Positions 11,556 to 23,100 of a DNA stretch of 64,000 nt are shown here, in pieces. The position numbers and the translations under genes are program-made. Below the pieces are notes generated by a model. The model was not told the origin of the DNA. It saw nothing but the letters and a program-made list of their open reading frames with translations, and did no database searches. Origin of the DNA: Ulva prolifera (lineage: Eukaryota > Chlorophyta > Ulvophyceae > Ulvales > Ulvaceae); contig CM041198.1 in assembly GCA_023078555.1 (NCBI GenBank), positions 11,041,874 to 11,105,873 on the forward strand, written 5' to 3'. Position 1 is the first letter of the stretch. Every line of letters starts with the position of its first letter.

Positions 11556-13551
11556 ATGTCAAGCTTTGCTGGCACCCCAATCTGGGGCACTCGCAGATTT
11601 GCATTCTTCACTGGGCAGCTCACGCACTCTTTCCGTGTGCATTCTTCGGCTGTGAAGGCGGTGTCCTTAGACGCCATAGTGAATGGTCCTCCAGTTTGGG
11701 ATGCAGCTGCGGCTCCCACCGTCGCCGCCTATGTCCACCTCCCGTTCTGTAAACGCCGTTGCCACTACTGTGACTTTCCGGTGGTAGCCACTGGAGATCC
11801 ACACCGTCAAGGTTTGTCTCTTTTGGCAATCGCAGCCCCCCCCCCCCCCCCCCCCCCCCACACACACAGCCAATCCCGAGCCTGTGGTTCAAGTGAGCCT
11901 GGTAACATGTACAGCTGCTGCAGTGGTACAAGATCGGTTTACAGTGTACATTGACCAACTTTGTAAAGAGATTGGTAAACAGCCAAAATGGAATGCTGAA
12001 CCACTGCAGACCGTGTTTTTTGGAGGTGGCACACCGTACGTTTCTGACCTGCTTTACCATGACAGAATAGCAGTAGAGCTGTGATGAGCATACATAATCT
12101 GGCGTACGTTCATGGCCATCTATCTGAGATGTTCATGTTGTAGGTCATTGATTCCACCCGTGCATCTGACAAAGATCATCAACACATTAGACTCATGTCT
12201 AGGCATTTCCGCTGGTGCAGAAATCACCATGGAGGCCGACCCTGGGACTTTTGATGCCCGAACGCTGAAAGCTTACATGAGTTCTGGAGTGAACCGTTTC
12301 AGCATTGGGGTGCAAGCATTTTCCCAGGTGTGGCCACAAGTGTTGACAATGGTCAATGGGCACTGTTCTGAATTGTATCGGGCACATTAAATGATGATGG
12401 CGACTGTGATGACCGTCCACAATGTGGATGTAGCTGCAAGGCCGTGAACAATTGAGACCTGTGGCATGCAGAATTCGCTCGATCTATGTGGCCGATCCCA
12501 CAATCTGTCTGATGTTCAAGCCGCAATTCAAGCTGTACATGATGCAGAACCCCCTTCGTGGAGCTTGGACTTGATTTCAGGTCTTCCAGGAGTTGATCTG
12601 GGCGATTGGGAAGCATCTATCCAGCAGGCCATCTATTGCAAACCATCGCACTTATCCATCTATGACCTTCAGGTGCACACCTATTTATGCTTTCTATGCC
12701 TGGCTACTTCAGAAATGTAGCACCTATGAATCGTGCGGTGTCTGTGCAATCTGCAACACATTGCAGGTCGAAGCAGGTACGGCTTTTCAGAGATGGCGGG
12801 ACCAAGGGGCGTTGGCAATGCCGAGCGAGACGACGGCGGTAGAGAGTTTGAAAATAGCGAGTGATTGGTTATGTTCCTCCGGATATGAACATTATGAATT
12901 GAGTAGTTTTTCCCAGCCTGGGCACAAATGTGCACATAATATGGTGTGTTTCCGTCTGATCACTTGCTGTATCACTGGCATGGATAGCTCCCGCCCCATC
13001 AGAAAAACAAATATGCTAGCATGATCTCCAATTCAGTGGTCAATTTCGCTTGATCGACTTGTCACCGACCTATGCTGCAGGTTTACTGGCAGGGTTACTC
13101 ATACTACGCATTCGGACTGGGTGCCGCATCGTACTTGAACAGAGTACGAACAACAAGGCCAAGGTCAATGCAAGCATGGCATCAGTACGTAAACGATATT
13201 GAGCTGAATATTCCCAGTAAGACACATGCATCCGGTGAGCCGTCAGCATCGTGTCAAGAGAGGATCTTCGAAGCTATAATGCTGCAACTGAGGTTGACAA
13301 AGGGTATGAACTGTTCATGGTTTGCAAACGGTTTTGGCAGAGATCGTTTGGAGTGTGTCTTACATGCACTTCGAAAGCACGTCCATGAAGGTAGAGTGCT
13401 ATTTGAAGTAGAGAAATCTTCAGCAACGCTCGCCCAAGTTATGGCTGCAGTTGATCGTCAAGATGTGGCACATGCGCGTTTGCGTGATCCAGATGGGTTA
13501 TTATTGTCTAATGATATTATATCTGATGTGTTTGTTGCACTGGAGGAGTAA
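11556..13551 (+). CDS. HemW/RSAD1-type radical SAM protein (coproporphyrinogen III oxidase-like)
   Basis: Radical S-adenosylmethionine enzyme of the HemN/HemW family. HemW members are proposed haem chaperones; the older label is oxygen-independent coproporphyrinogen oxidase-like. Exons: 11556-11811, 11924-12035, 12144-12327, 12472-12672, 12767-12943, 13081-13551, total 466 aa in one frame. The cluster motif is CKRRCHYCDF (CxxxCxxC). It lacks the extra cysteine of true HemN, which favours HemW. Next come FFGGGTPSLIP, MEADPGTF, GVNRFSIGVQAF, LDLISGLPG and YELSSFSQPGHKCAHN, then YWQGYSYYAFGLGAASYL. The first ATG gives about 50 residues rich in Ser, Thr and Arg before the core, consistent with an organelle transit peptide. 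Intron 1 carries a 24-C run at 11836-11859 followed by an AC repeat. Confidence 0.9.
11836..11869 (+). repeat. Poly-C plus AC microsatellite inside HemW intron 1
   Basis: Twenty-four consecutive C residues followed by ACACACACA lie within the first intron, so they do not touch the reading frame. Length is likely to vary between individuals or between sequencing reads. Confidence 0.8.
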
Positions 13552-13686
13552 AATCCACCTTTCCATTACTATGGCACACAACCACAGGTGGCTGACGACA
13601 TCCGGGATGTGATGTCGACACCTGACCCGACATAGCCAAACATCCTCAGCTCCATGAGCCGCATACATTGAGGTGGACTCAACTGT

Positions 13687-14566
13687 CTATGCAGTGGAAT
13701 CCTTCAGGTAGGCTATCAGATCAGCGCGATCTTGTGGCTTCTTCAAGCCAGCGAAAACCATCTTGGTTCCTGCACCCAGCGTCATACCAGCAACGGACAG
13801 TTTTCAGCATTTCAACAACATAATACAATGATCAGACGAGACACACCAGGAATATATTTCTTTGGATTCAGCAAATACTCATACAGGGTGTCCTCATTCC
13901 ATGTGACAGCAGCGTCCTTGTTTGCTGTCGAGTACGAAAAGCCTGCAGCCTTGCCAGACGTGCGACCGAACAAGCCACCTAGGCAAGGGCCCTGCACACG
14001 TACATTCGGAACTGTCAACAGCGCACCCCTGTCTGAAAAACAGGCACGTGGCGTGCTTACAGTTCCCGGCCTGTGCCAAACGTGAGACAGCGGTCGAATC
14101 GAGTTGCATACGATGCTCTTGCCAGCACTATTCACCGGGGATGAGTGTGGCAAGCGCAGCATGCTGCGCGTCAGAAGCCAGAAGCTGTGGGACGAGAAAC
14201 TTTTGTACGCTTGACGCGTCACACGAACTTTGGTGAAGCAACTTACACCTACGCCGGCCATACCGATGGGCGCATGTTTCCAAAATGGTTGACGGGCATG
14301 TATACTTCGCAGTACGATCGCGCTGAATTTGTCGCTACGTCCTTTATGTTTGCCTTGGTGTTGTTTCAATCGATGTGGGGATCCAAATTCACCCAGTCGG
14401 CAGTTGAGTGCCGCCTCAGGGCAACGCCTGCTCTGAGATCGATGGAAAATCACACCTGCTTGTGACCACCGCCCTGCTCAGGTACGTGACACTGAGAGCA
14501 CTTAGCTTTGAAGATTTTCGCGCCTTTGACTGCGTTGCCCTCGGGGGCGTCGGCGAAGGTGCTCAT
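13687..14566 (-). CDS. Cytochrome c (mitochondrial intermembrane-space electron carrier)
   Basis: Carries electrons from complex III to cytochrome oxidase. Minus-strand exons: 14456-14566, 13847-13991, 13687-13769, giving 112 aa. The haem site is CSQCH, followed by [10 protein letters not shown]. The second exon gives [18 protein letters not shown], then [18 protein letters not shown], and the third gives [21 protein letters not shown] with axial Met in TKM. The N terminus [11 protein letters not shown] and the KGGGHK-like loop match green-algal cytochrome c closely. One oddity is GPC at the start of exon 2 where almost all relatives have GPN, adding a cysteine; this residue lies two codons after the splice site. 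Stop is TAG. It is convergent with HemW, with 135 bp between the two stops. Confidence 0.96.
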
Positions 14567-15623
14567 TGATGCTCTTGAAGTGTTAACGTGTGCAACGGAT
14601 GTGGATGAAATTCGGCATACTGTCCATCACGCCAAAAATCTACTTTTGACGCCACATCTCTGTACTGCACCGGATCTCACCTCATCGTGACTCTCCGTCA
14701 ATCACTTGGTCAAGCTGAGTTCGAGATGTCGCGAGATATGAAGAATCCACGGTTGAGCACGCATGCTCCTTGACTTTGACACTCGGCTGTAGTAGCTCAG
14801 GGGAGATGTCGATGACAGCCTGCCACTTCAGATGTGGGCCTGTACGTGGCCGCAGAGCATGCTCTATGCACGGTGCATGGAGGTCTTTTGGATGTACTGA
14901 TGCTTTCGGCGCGAAATTAGTGGCTGGCCAGAAATGCTTCCATCGGAGTCAGCATAAGCCAATTCACAATGACGTACAGTACTGAAATGCAACGCGTTCA
15001 ACTGTCTCTGCGGTCACACTCGTGAATGTGAAGAGCCATCACGGCTTTCCGGCAGCCTGTTGGAACACGGCCTTCGCGGTTTCTGAAAGTCATTGCGTAT
15101 CAGCCATCACATCGCTGGTACTGACGATCATTGTGCAGCTTGTGGGCCGTCCGAAGGATGGACGCGGATGCCGGTGTGATTCCACATCCATACGTATGAG
15201 GCCTTAATGTAGGGACATGACGCCGGTTGCACTCCTGAGGCTGTGGCATTGCATCACTGGTTCACGTCGCCCGTAGAACTCGTTTTTCGGGGATCAAGAT
15301 GATCCCCTCTAGGAGACGACAGGACGGTCCTTCAGACATTGATGCATACGTCCAAGATGGCACCCACCTCCCATACACATGTGTGCCAAGTGTTGGTGGA
15401 GAGAAAATCACCGTGGAGTTGACTTGATCACAATCACATTGTTTCTTGTGTCCTCTGTATGCGCAGCCACTGTACACAGCGGTCGCCCCTGTGGGGCAGA
15501 CACCGATCCGGCCAGTAGAATTGAGCCATTGAATCTGTTCTCATAGCTTGTACGATGTATGTAACATCCAGGATGTGACCAGTGTCTTGATGTCAAGGTG
15601 GCGACGTGCTGCCCAAAGAGGCA
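14567..15623. other. Divergent intergenic region between cytochrome c and eIF2B alpha
   Basis: About 1.05 kb separates the two start codons. Only short open frames are present and none resembles a known protein. It should hold both promoters; no TATA box or other motif stands out. Confidence 0.5.
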
Positions 15624-16789
15624 ATGGATGGCCTTGCCATGGAGTATCGAGCGATCGCCAATGAGAGCCCAGAACTTGCTGTTAGCACGGTAGCTATCAC
15701 AGTCCTCACATCAGTCATAGAGCGCAGCAAGGCCACAACTATGATGGGACTTGAAAAAGAAATCAAGGAAGCTGCTGCTGTCTTGCGCCGGTATGGGCAC
15801 CTTGTCCGGTGTGTGTTTGTGTTGATTTAATTTGCGGATATTGGCTCAATGGGGTAATCTGGAATTCTGATTTTGCGTCGTTCTTGACGCCTGCTAGCCA
15901 GATAAATACTTTATATATCTACCTCATGCAGGAAGAATCCACATTCTATACCCCTGGAAGCAGGATGTGAGTTGTTCCTCAGGTACACAACTCGTACATC
16001 CGCTGTAGAGAATGAAGACTTTGAAATCACAAAAGCTCGTCTGATTGAAAGAGGTAATCAATTTGCTGACACATCAACACGTGCCCGCGCAACAATTGCC
16101 GAGATTGGATCGCGTTTCATCAAGCAAGACTCTGTCGTTATGTGCCATGGCTTTTCTCGGGTCGTATTGGCCCTGTTGCAACATGCTGTCAATCAGGGCG
16201 TCCACTTCACAGTGATTGTGACGGAAGGACGGGTAGCAGAGGCCGGCCTCGAGTGGGCAAGAAAACTCGCACCGTTGGGGGTCCCTGTGTCCATTGTCCT
16301 GGACTCGGCGGCAGCATTTCATCTTGACAGGTCTGGACCCTGTCAAGTTTCATAATGGATTGTCTGCTAGAGTGCCCCCGCTGGGTTCCTGAACTACACA
16401 GTGCTGCAAATTCCATGCATGTAAGTCACCTCCTGCTTTTCAGGGTTGATCTTGTACTCGTCGGAGCAGAAGCTGTGGTTGAATCGGGGGGAATCATCAA
16501 CATGGTTGGAACATATCAGCTGGCTATATGTGCACAAGCACTGAAGACGCCGTTTTATGTTGCAGCAGAGAGCTACAAATTTTCGAGACGCTTTCCCCTG
16601 AATCAAAGAGACGTTCCAAGTGAACCGCTGGTCGTATCTGAGATTGCACCTCTGATGGCGAAAGGCAGCCGGCAAGACACTCCGAAGCATGATTACACAC
16701 CACCATCATATATATCTTTGCTTGTTACCGATTTTGGAGTACTGACGCCAGCAGCTGTCTCAGATGAGCTTATCCAATTATATATTTGA
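15624..16789 (+). CDS. EIF2B1: Translation initiation factor eIF2B, alpha subunit
   Basis: Regulatory subunit of the guanine nucleotide exchange factor for eIF2, which senses phosphorylated eIF2 and sets the rate of translation initiation in the cytosol. Exons: 15624-15808, 15932-16330, 16444-16789, giving 309 aa against about 305 in animals. Diagnostic segments: LEAGCELFLRYTTRTSA, then FEITKARLIERG, VMCHGFSRVV, TEGRVAEAGLEWARKL, VPVSIVLDSA, GAEAVVESGGIINMVGTY, YVAAESYKFSRRFPLNQ and the C-terminal VTDFGVLTPAAVSDELIQLYI. The ATG at 15624 was chosen because the upstream in-frame extension begins with GTG, not ATG. Stop is TGA. Confidence 0.95.
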
Positions 16790-19700
16790 CTACTGCAAAT
16801 TACATGATATCGAACAGACTCTTGAGCCTTACTTATGTTGGCAAGTCTGTGCTGCTAAAATGCGTCTTCTAAGTGTCATGTAAATTCTGTTCGTGTGGAG
16901 TTTGCGTGGATCTTGCTCCATCAACCCTGTTTGGGTGTGGGCTGTGCCCCGTTTGCGAGTGCAGATGGTCATATTCCTGTGAAGGTGCCATGATGTAATG
17001 CTGCCCCTTGAATAGGGCATTCCTCTCAAACCTGCTTCTAAAGTATGCAGGTGTTTCGTTACATTTCATCGACTGCGTGTGAAGCGTTTCGTTTTCAGTG
17101 TACCAGTGACAAAACAAATCGTATAAATTTGCATCCCTGCGAACCATGCATGGAGCATGCGCTGTCACTGTGGTCATACCTTTGAGCATGATAGGCACTG
17201 CAGTTGCCACAAGAACAGTGGTCCATGCTGGAGTCGATCTTGAGGACCTCTCAAGGCCCTCAGTTCAGCTGAAGCTGCATGCACTGCTGTGCGGAACTCA
17301 TACCCGACACATTGACTTGCGTAACGTGCACGAGTTCAGCATTGTGCACGCTGGCATACGGAGATCCTTGAAGCATGGTGCATCTGCACAGCCATCTTGC
17401 TACCAGCCCCAGGAGAGGCAGGAGGGCATTTGAATCATAAAACAGATCGCCTGTACTGACATCCTAAGATTGGAAAGTTAACAACACCCACCTAGATGCC
17501 ATGTGTCATTGGCTATGCTGTATGCTTTGGATGCGATTTTCCCTGCGCCCTGCGACTAGTGTACTACAAGCACAGTACTGCCACACGACCAGCTATGATC
17601 TGCGGTCTCAGTATGATACAACGCCAGCTGGTAGCAGCATCGGACCATGCATAGCAATAGAAATACAGAAAATGTGGCAACCAGTTCCTTGCCACCGAAT
17701 CTAGCGTCAAGGGCGCTGCCGTGCAGTAAAAGACGCATCACTCAGAACATGTACTGCATAGCCTGTGTGTCGCCGCACGTGCCGCAGTTTTGCCAAACTG
17801 TGCCCTGCAGCGGGTGGCCAGTTGACAATGGTAGCCCTCAGCAAAATAGTCTCAAGGCGAGTCGGCCGCTGGGAGGGCACTAGAGCAATGCTAACAGATG
17901 GACATCCCCCAGATAAACATGTACCAAGAAGGCCGGGTGGCCCGCAAGCTACTACTTCTTGTTCCTTGAGACCCGAAGGCTAAGCATTGGGATGCTCCCA
18001 TCAGAGCCCTAAGGTCCCGCTGCGGCATGTGGGGTATATGGGAGTTACAGATTGTATCGGTTGCTCCAAGTGGCACTGCCGGGCAGAAGCAGTATTGGAG
18101 GCTCTGGCCTCAACTGCAATGGCTGGAACACTCTGCTCATGTACCGATATTGCTGTGTGTGCAGCCTATGCACCACCAAGATTCCTAGAGACTTCGGTCT
18201 CCTATATATCCATAGCAGCGTGGCACATGATTGTGCGATTGGCGCATCTAGCACGGCTCTAGCTCTTGCAACATGTGTCAATTTGCAGCTGAGTCCTTCC
18301 GCAGCCCCAGCGGACGGCCGTCTGCCTTCAGCAGTAGTCATAGCTAGCCATTGGGCGGCTTCGGACTCCTTGCCTTCCCTTGGACTTCGTTCGGGAACTG
18401 GGATTATGCGTGTGGCCCCTGTATGTATGACACGTCTAAATCCTCCTCTATTGCCCCGTGCCCCCCCATCCTGATCCGTTTGTGATTGTTTGTGGAAGTG
18501 GAATTCGAGAAGGCTGCAAACTGTAGATGTGCAGGGCTGCTGCACAGCATGCACACTGGTACATTGGTGGGGCGTCAGGTGCCAAACAAGCATGTGCGTC
18601 AAGTATGTCTCACTCACACATTAATATCAGCACCCTGGAGGGTGGACTAAACACTGGCACATGGCCTATAGGTAGTGACCAACGAATCATAGCCATGGTT
18701 TGCAGCTTTGTTTTAATGGGGATGATTTTGCAACTGACTGCAGTGCCTTGGGATGAGCCAGCGCAGCAGCGATACCTACACTCCTGGCTGCCTATGTCCA
18801 GTGTGGCTGCCTGCGGTGGGATCTGTTATCTACCCTGCAGGGTCCATGTGCTACTTTCCTGCACGTGTATCTCGACGAGATATGACACCTGTCACAGCGT
18901 TCAGTTCAGCCCACTGACCCTAGGCCAATGTGCTAGACATACACACACCAGAGGCTCCCATCACGTAAGGCGGGCATGGCTGACGTGGACACTGCTTTGA
19001 AGAGACATCTAGACTGTGCTTTCAGATGGCTTGTCTTGCTGACGCCACATAATCTGGGGGCCATTGTCTACCTTCAACGGAGTCCCGTGCTGCAGCCGCA
19101 ATTACGATTTATGGCATGGCGGGATCTTCTAGAGTATCTTGCGCCACGCAACGTTATATATGTGACATGACAACACACTGTGTTACAAGGACCAAGGCGG
19201 CGAGGCGGGCAGCACAGCGAGCATCACATGAACACAACCACCCGCTCAGCACAACGCACCCACGCCACAGCCGTAGCCTGCGCAAGAAGGACCCAAAGCG
19301 CCCACGCCGACACACAAACGCTCCGAACCTCCAGCCACACATGACCCCGTTCCCCCCCCCCCCACACACACACACAGGGCGAAGGGCAAAGGGCAAAACC
19401 ATAGGCGCGGAACATGGCCCGGCACGGCGGGTGGGCATTGCGGGCCACAGCTGATGCCCAGCAACCAGAGCGTGGAAACTCAGACCGGGATGAGAATCAC
19501 CTTCAACCGCTTCGGCCACGGGTTGCCCAGCAGCGTGATCGGCGTCAATCATGTTTGTGTGAAGAAGTGTGAGCCTGGCTGTGCTCTGGTCCATGGTCTG
19601 TGCACGTGTGTTTGGTCATGGCCGCCTCTCAGGTGGCTGAGGCCAATGCCCATCTGGTGGAGACGTGATGCCAGACTTCAAAGTTTGTTTCTCATGTCTG

Positions 19701-20133
19701 CGGGCACCCAACATGGACTCATGAGGTGTGCAAGTGCTCCGCAAACATCTCCACTTTCGCCGCGCCACGTCACGCCTGCCAGAAGACCTTCAAGCGTACA
19801 CCCAACATGGACCCATGATGCCTATGCATGGCCGTGCACGGCAGCGCTGTCGACAGACCACGGTACACGGTTGTCCACGCAAGAGCGGCCAATACGTGCA
19901 CGCGGCAATCTGACGAAACGCCGCAGCCACACCGTGCCTTCGACATCGGCCTGACCATATGCACCGATGCACACAACATCGTTGGTGTGTTTCTGAGAGT
20001 TGTTGTATGCGAGCAGCTTCAACGAAAACTCACATTGGTTCACGTGATTCACCGTGATGACATGCAATAATTTCATCTGAATCTGCACTCCTGAGTCAGA
20101 GTCTGTGCGCGCTCGCTACCGTGTCCCGAAGCC
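16790..20133. other. Intergenic stretch, no gene recognised
   Basis: About 3.3 kb with only unconvincing open frames (for example 17146-17433 and 18052-18474). None has family motifs or a supporting exon chain. It contains one copy of the GTTACAAGGAC repeat (about 19179-19240) and a short poly-C/AC tract near 19351-19377. Confidence 0.45.
19179..19270 (+). repeat. Copy of the GTTACAAGGAC dispersed repeat
   Basis: Reads ACTGTGTTACAAGGACCAAG followed by GCGGCGAGGCGGGCAGCACAG and a CA-rich tail with ACACAACCACCCGC. It aligns with copies at 26870, 28787, 29768 and 30348. The plus orientation is defined by GTTACAAGG. Confidence 0.7.
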
Positions 20134-23100
20134 ATGTCTGCAGCAAGTGCGCGTACTGCGGAAGAGGGCACTGTGCCAGCGCTCTTGGTCCCCATTGAAG
20201 ATGCTATAACAAATCGAATGTCTTTTATGGATGCCATGGCCGTGTACATGGGTATGGAGGTGCCAAAGAACAGGGACCCTGTTGCCGAGGCAGAAGCAGC
20301 CTTGGCATTTCTGGAAAGCTTATGGCTCGTGTGCCAGGTTGGCCAGCTACCTTGATCATTCATTACGCTTACATGCTTCTCCCTGACTTCAGTTGCATCT
20401 GTGTAGAGCAGCGAGCAGGAATCCACTGGCGAACCGATCACAGGTCTCAATGATGGCGAGTATGCAAGGGCTGCCAAGGGGGTCCGAAACAAGGCATTTA
20501 AGCCTCTCAGATCAATAATCGACGGAGCAGCATTTGCACGGCCATTGCATGCATGCTCGTCGCAACAACAAGAACAGCTTTCAGGACTTCACACGACCTT
20601 TCGCGCATCGCAGGCAGTAGGCACTTGCATCTCCACAGCGCATGCATCCACAACGTACGTCCACCCGAACAGCCTTCAGCATCACGCAGGGTATGATGTA
20701 GATATATAAATGCACAAGGTGGTCCTAATTGGCATCTATCCATGGGACCTTCCATCCACAGATTCAAGTGCACTCAATTTGCAGTTATGAAGTGGCGCCT
20801 GGCAGCAAGGACCATATGGACCGTGTTTTGGAAGAGGCCATCAAGCTGCTATCCGAGGACGTCGACCAGTGTGTCCAAGATGATAGTCGACCGGAGAGGA
20901 AGCAGCCGCTGGTCAGCCAAATGATCAATAGTGTCTCATCTCACACCAGTAATGACCACATCCCACAGCTTCAAGAATTCATCTCCAAGTGCGTCAACGT
21001 CTCGTGTAATCTTGTCAGCTACAGGCTTGTGTGCAACGCTCTGCGGTTGTGCAGAGAGAAGCAAATTGCGACAGGTTTGATAGCTAGGTCAATGCAGACA
21101 GAGCATAAATCAGAGCAACTCCTCAGCGCAGATGCCGCGAGAGTGGCAGCAGAGCTGCATGTGTCAAATTGTAACAGTGGCGATGCTGTGGCCAAGCTGC
21201 GCCTTGCAGAACAAGCAATCAAAGCCTCCCTGGCAGCGTGCAGAAACGCTGCGAACACACGCAGGCAGAGCAGTGCAGTTTCAAATCTGAAAGCAAGTAT
21301 TGCTCACCTCTTCAAATGCATGAAAGACAGAGCATCCCTGCACCGGTACGGACAAAATTCTGGACATGCACAGTCCTTTGCATGAATTGATTTTTCTCAT
21401 GTGTTGACTAGATAGAAGTCGTTGGTAGGCAAGTGGCAGTGTCTGCTTCTGCTTGGTAATTGGCAGATGTTTTTGCAGCACCAGCACGATTGAAAAGATC
21501 CGACGTGATGCTGCAACTGCAATGTCTCTTTTATCGAGCGGGGTGAATCCATATGAAGTCCAAGGCCAATTTATGAAAACAGCTCAGCAAAAGCGTCACA
21601 ATATCCAGATGGAACAAGTCACTGCATCAGGACGAGAGCAAATAACCAATCGGCTTTTGCGTGAGCAGCATGCGTGGTCGACAGAGATTATAGCTGCGAT
21701 GAAGAAGCGGGTGTGTGCACGTTCTCTTGACACATAAGCCTTGTACCCTCCTGTTAGTAGACTTGCTGCACTCAGCCCGATTATTTCTGGGTGGGGCAGG
21801 AACATGAGCAAGCTTTTCAGCGTGAAATTGGTGGGAGCACTATGGAAGATAAAGTAGACCTTTACATGGCGAAGATCACAGAGGGTCAGAAGAAAATGCT
21901 GAACCCCACAGGCAGACAACCTGTTTTCCCCTCACAAGTGATGGCTAGGACAGAGCTGAAGGGTTCGACTCCGCTGCCAATTTCTCTTGAAGAACCAAAT
22001 CCTACAAATGAGACACATTTAGAGGAAGAAGCATACCCATTGGACCTTGGAAGCACACACTTACATCATGGATCTTGGTCTCTGAATGATGCTGTCAGGG
22101 ATTGCTGCACAGACAAACTGTCCAGCACATGCAAGGTGAATGTCCTGTAGCATAACTAGATACTGGATGGTCGTTCATGTGTGTGGGACCGGTGTTGCAC
22201 ATGCAACCCCTTTTACTGAGAAAGAAAGGCTTATCAAATGGTGCGCAGGACCGCATTACGCTTCATAAGGGCATGGACACCGGCATATTGGATGGATACT
22301 CAGGACCCACAAGATCTCCGCCGTTCATCGCAGATCCACCACAAGTTTTGTTTGAAGACTTTGAACCAGGCTCAACATACTATGCATGTGTCAAGCTCAC
22401 AAATGCTTCAGGGCACAGGGCGTCCTGCAGAGCCCTGGGTACAGCTGCGTGCGTAGCCGATGTGCTTGAAGTGGAGATGCAGCCACCGGGGTTTCTAAGC
22501 TCTGGCATGTCATGCCATATGCAAGTGAAGTTCAATCCGCAACTGAATGATGACATCAACACGCAGATCACTGTTCTCACAAATTGTGGGCGGATCGTGG
22601 TGCCGGTGGCATGCCTGCGCAAGCGAGCAAAACTCGATGTATCAGCATCCTTGATTGAGTTTGGGTCATGCATCATTGGCGAAAAGCGAACTCGCACATT
22701 TGAGCTGCAGAACTCGGGAGCTCTCCAGGTATACTCTAAGCAGTAAATCAAAGTTGAGCTCAGAATGTTCACTGCGGATTCTGCGATTTGCCCGAATGCA
22801 TTGTGCTTTGTGTGTGCTCAGGGGAGGTTCTTCAGGTGCACTGTGCAATGTTCGAAAGGTACATGCGCTGGCCTTGCAGGTGAAGTACTGTGTGAATGGG
22901 TTTGTAAAGATTGGCCAGTCAGGGGACGCAGGATATGACACGGCCGGATTCGGATCTCATCATGACTCGACATCTACAATGAACACTGACAACAATTTTT
23001 TGCAAGTTGGTCCATTCAGAATCAGGCATCAGCAGGGCATGTGTGCTGGACAGACGTCTGTGCACATTCAAGCTGTCTTCAAGCCCCTGGTGGTGGGAGA

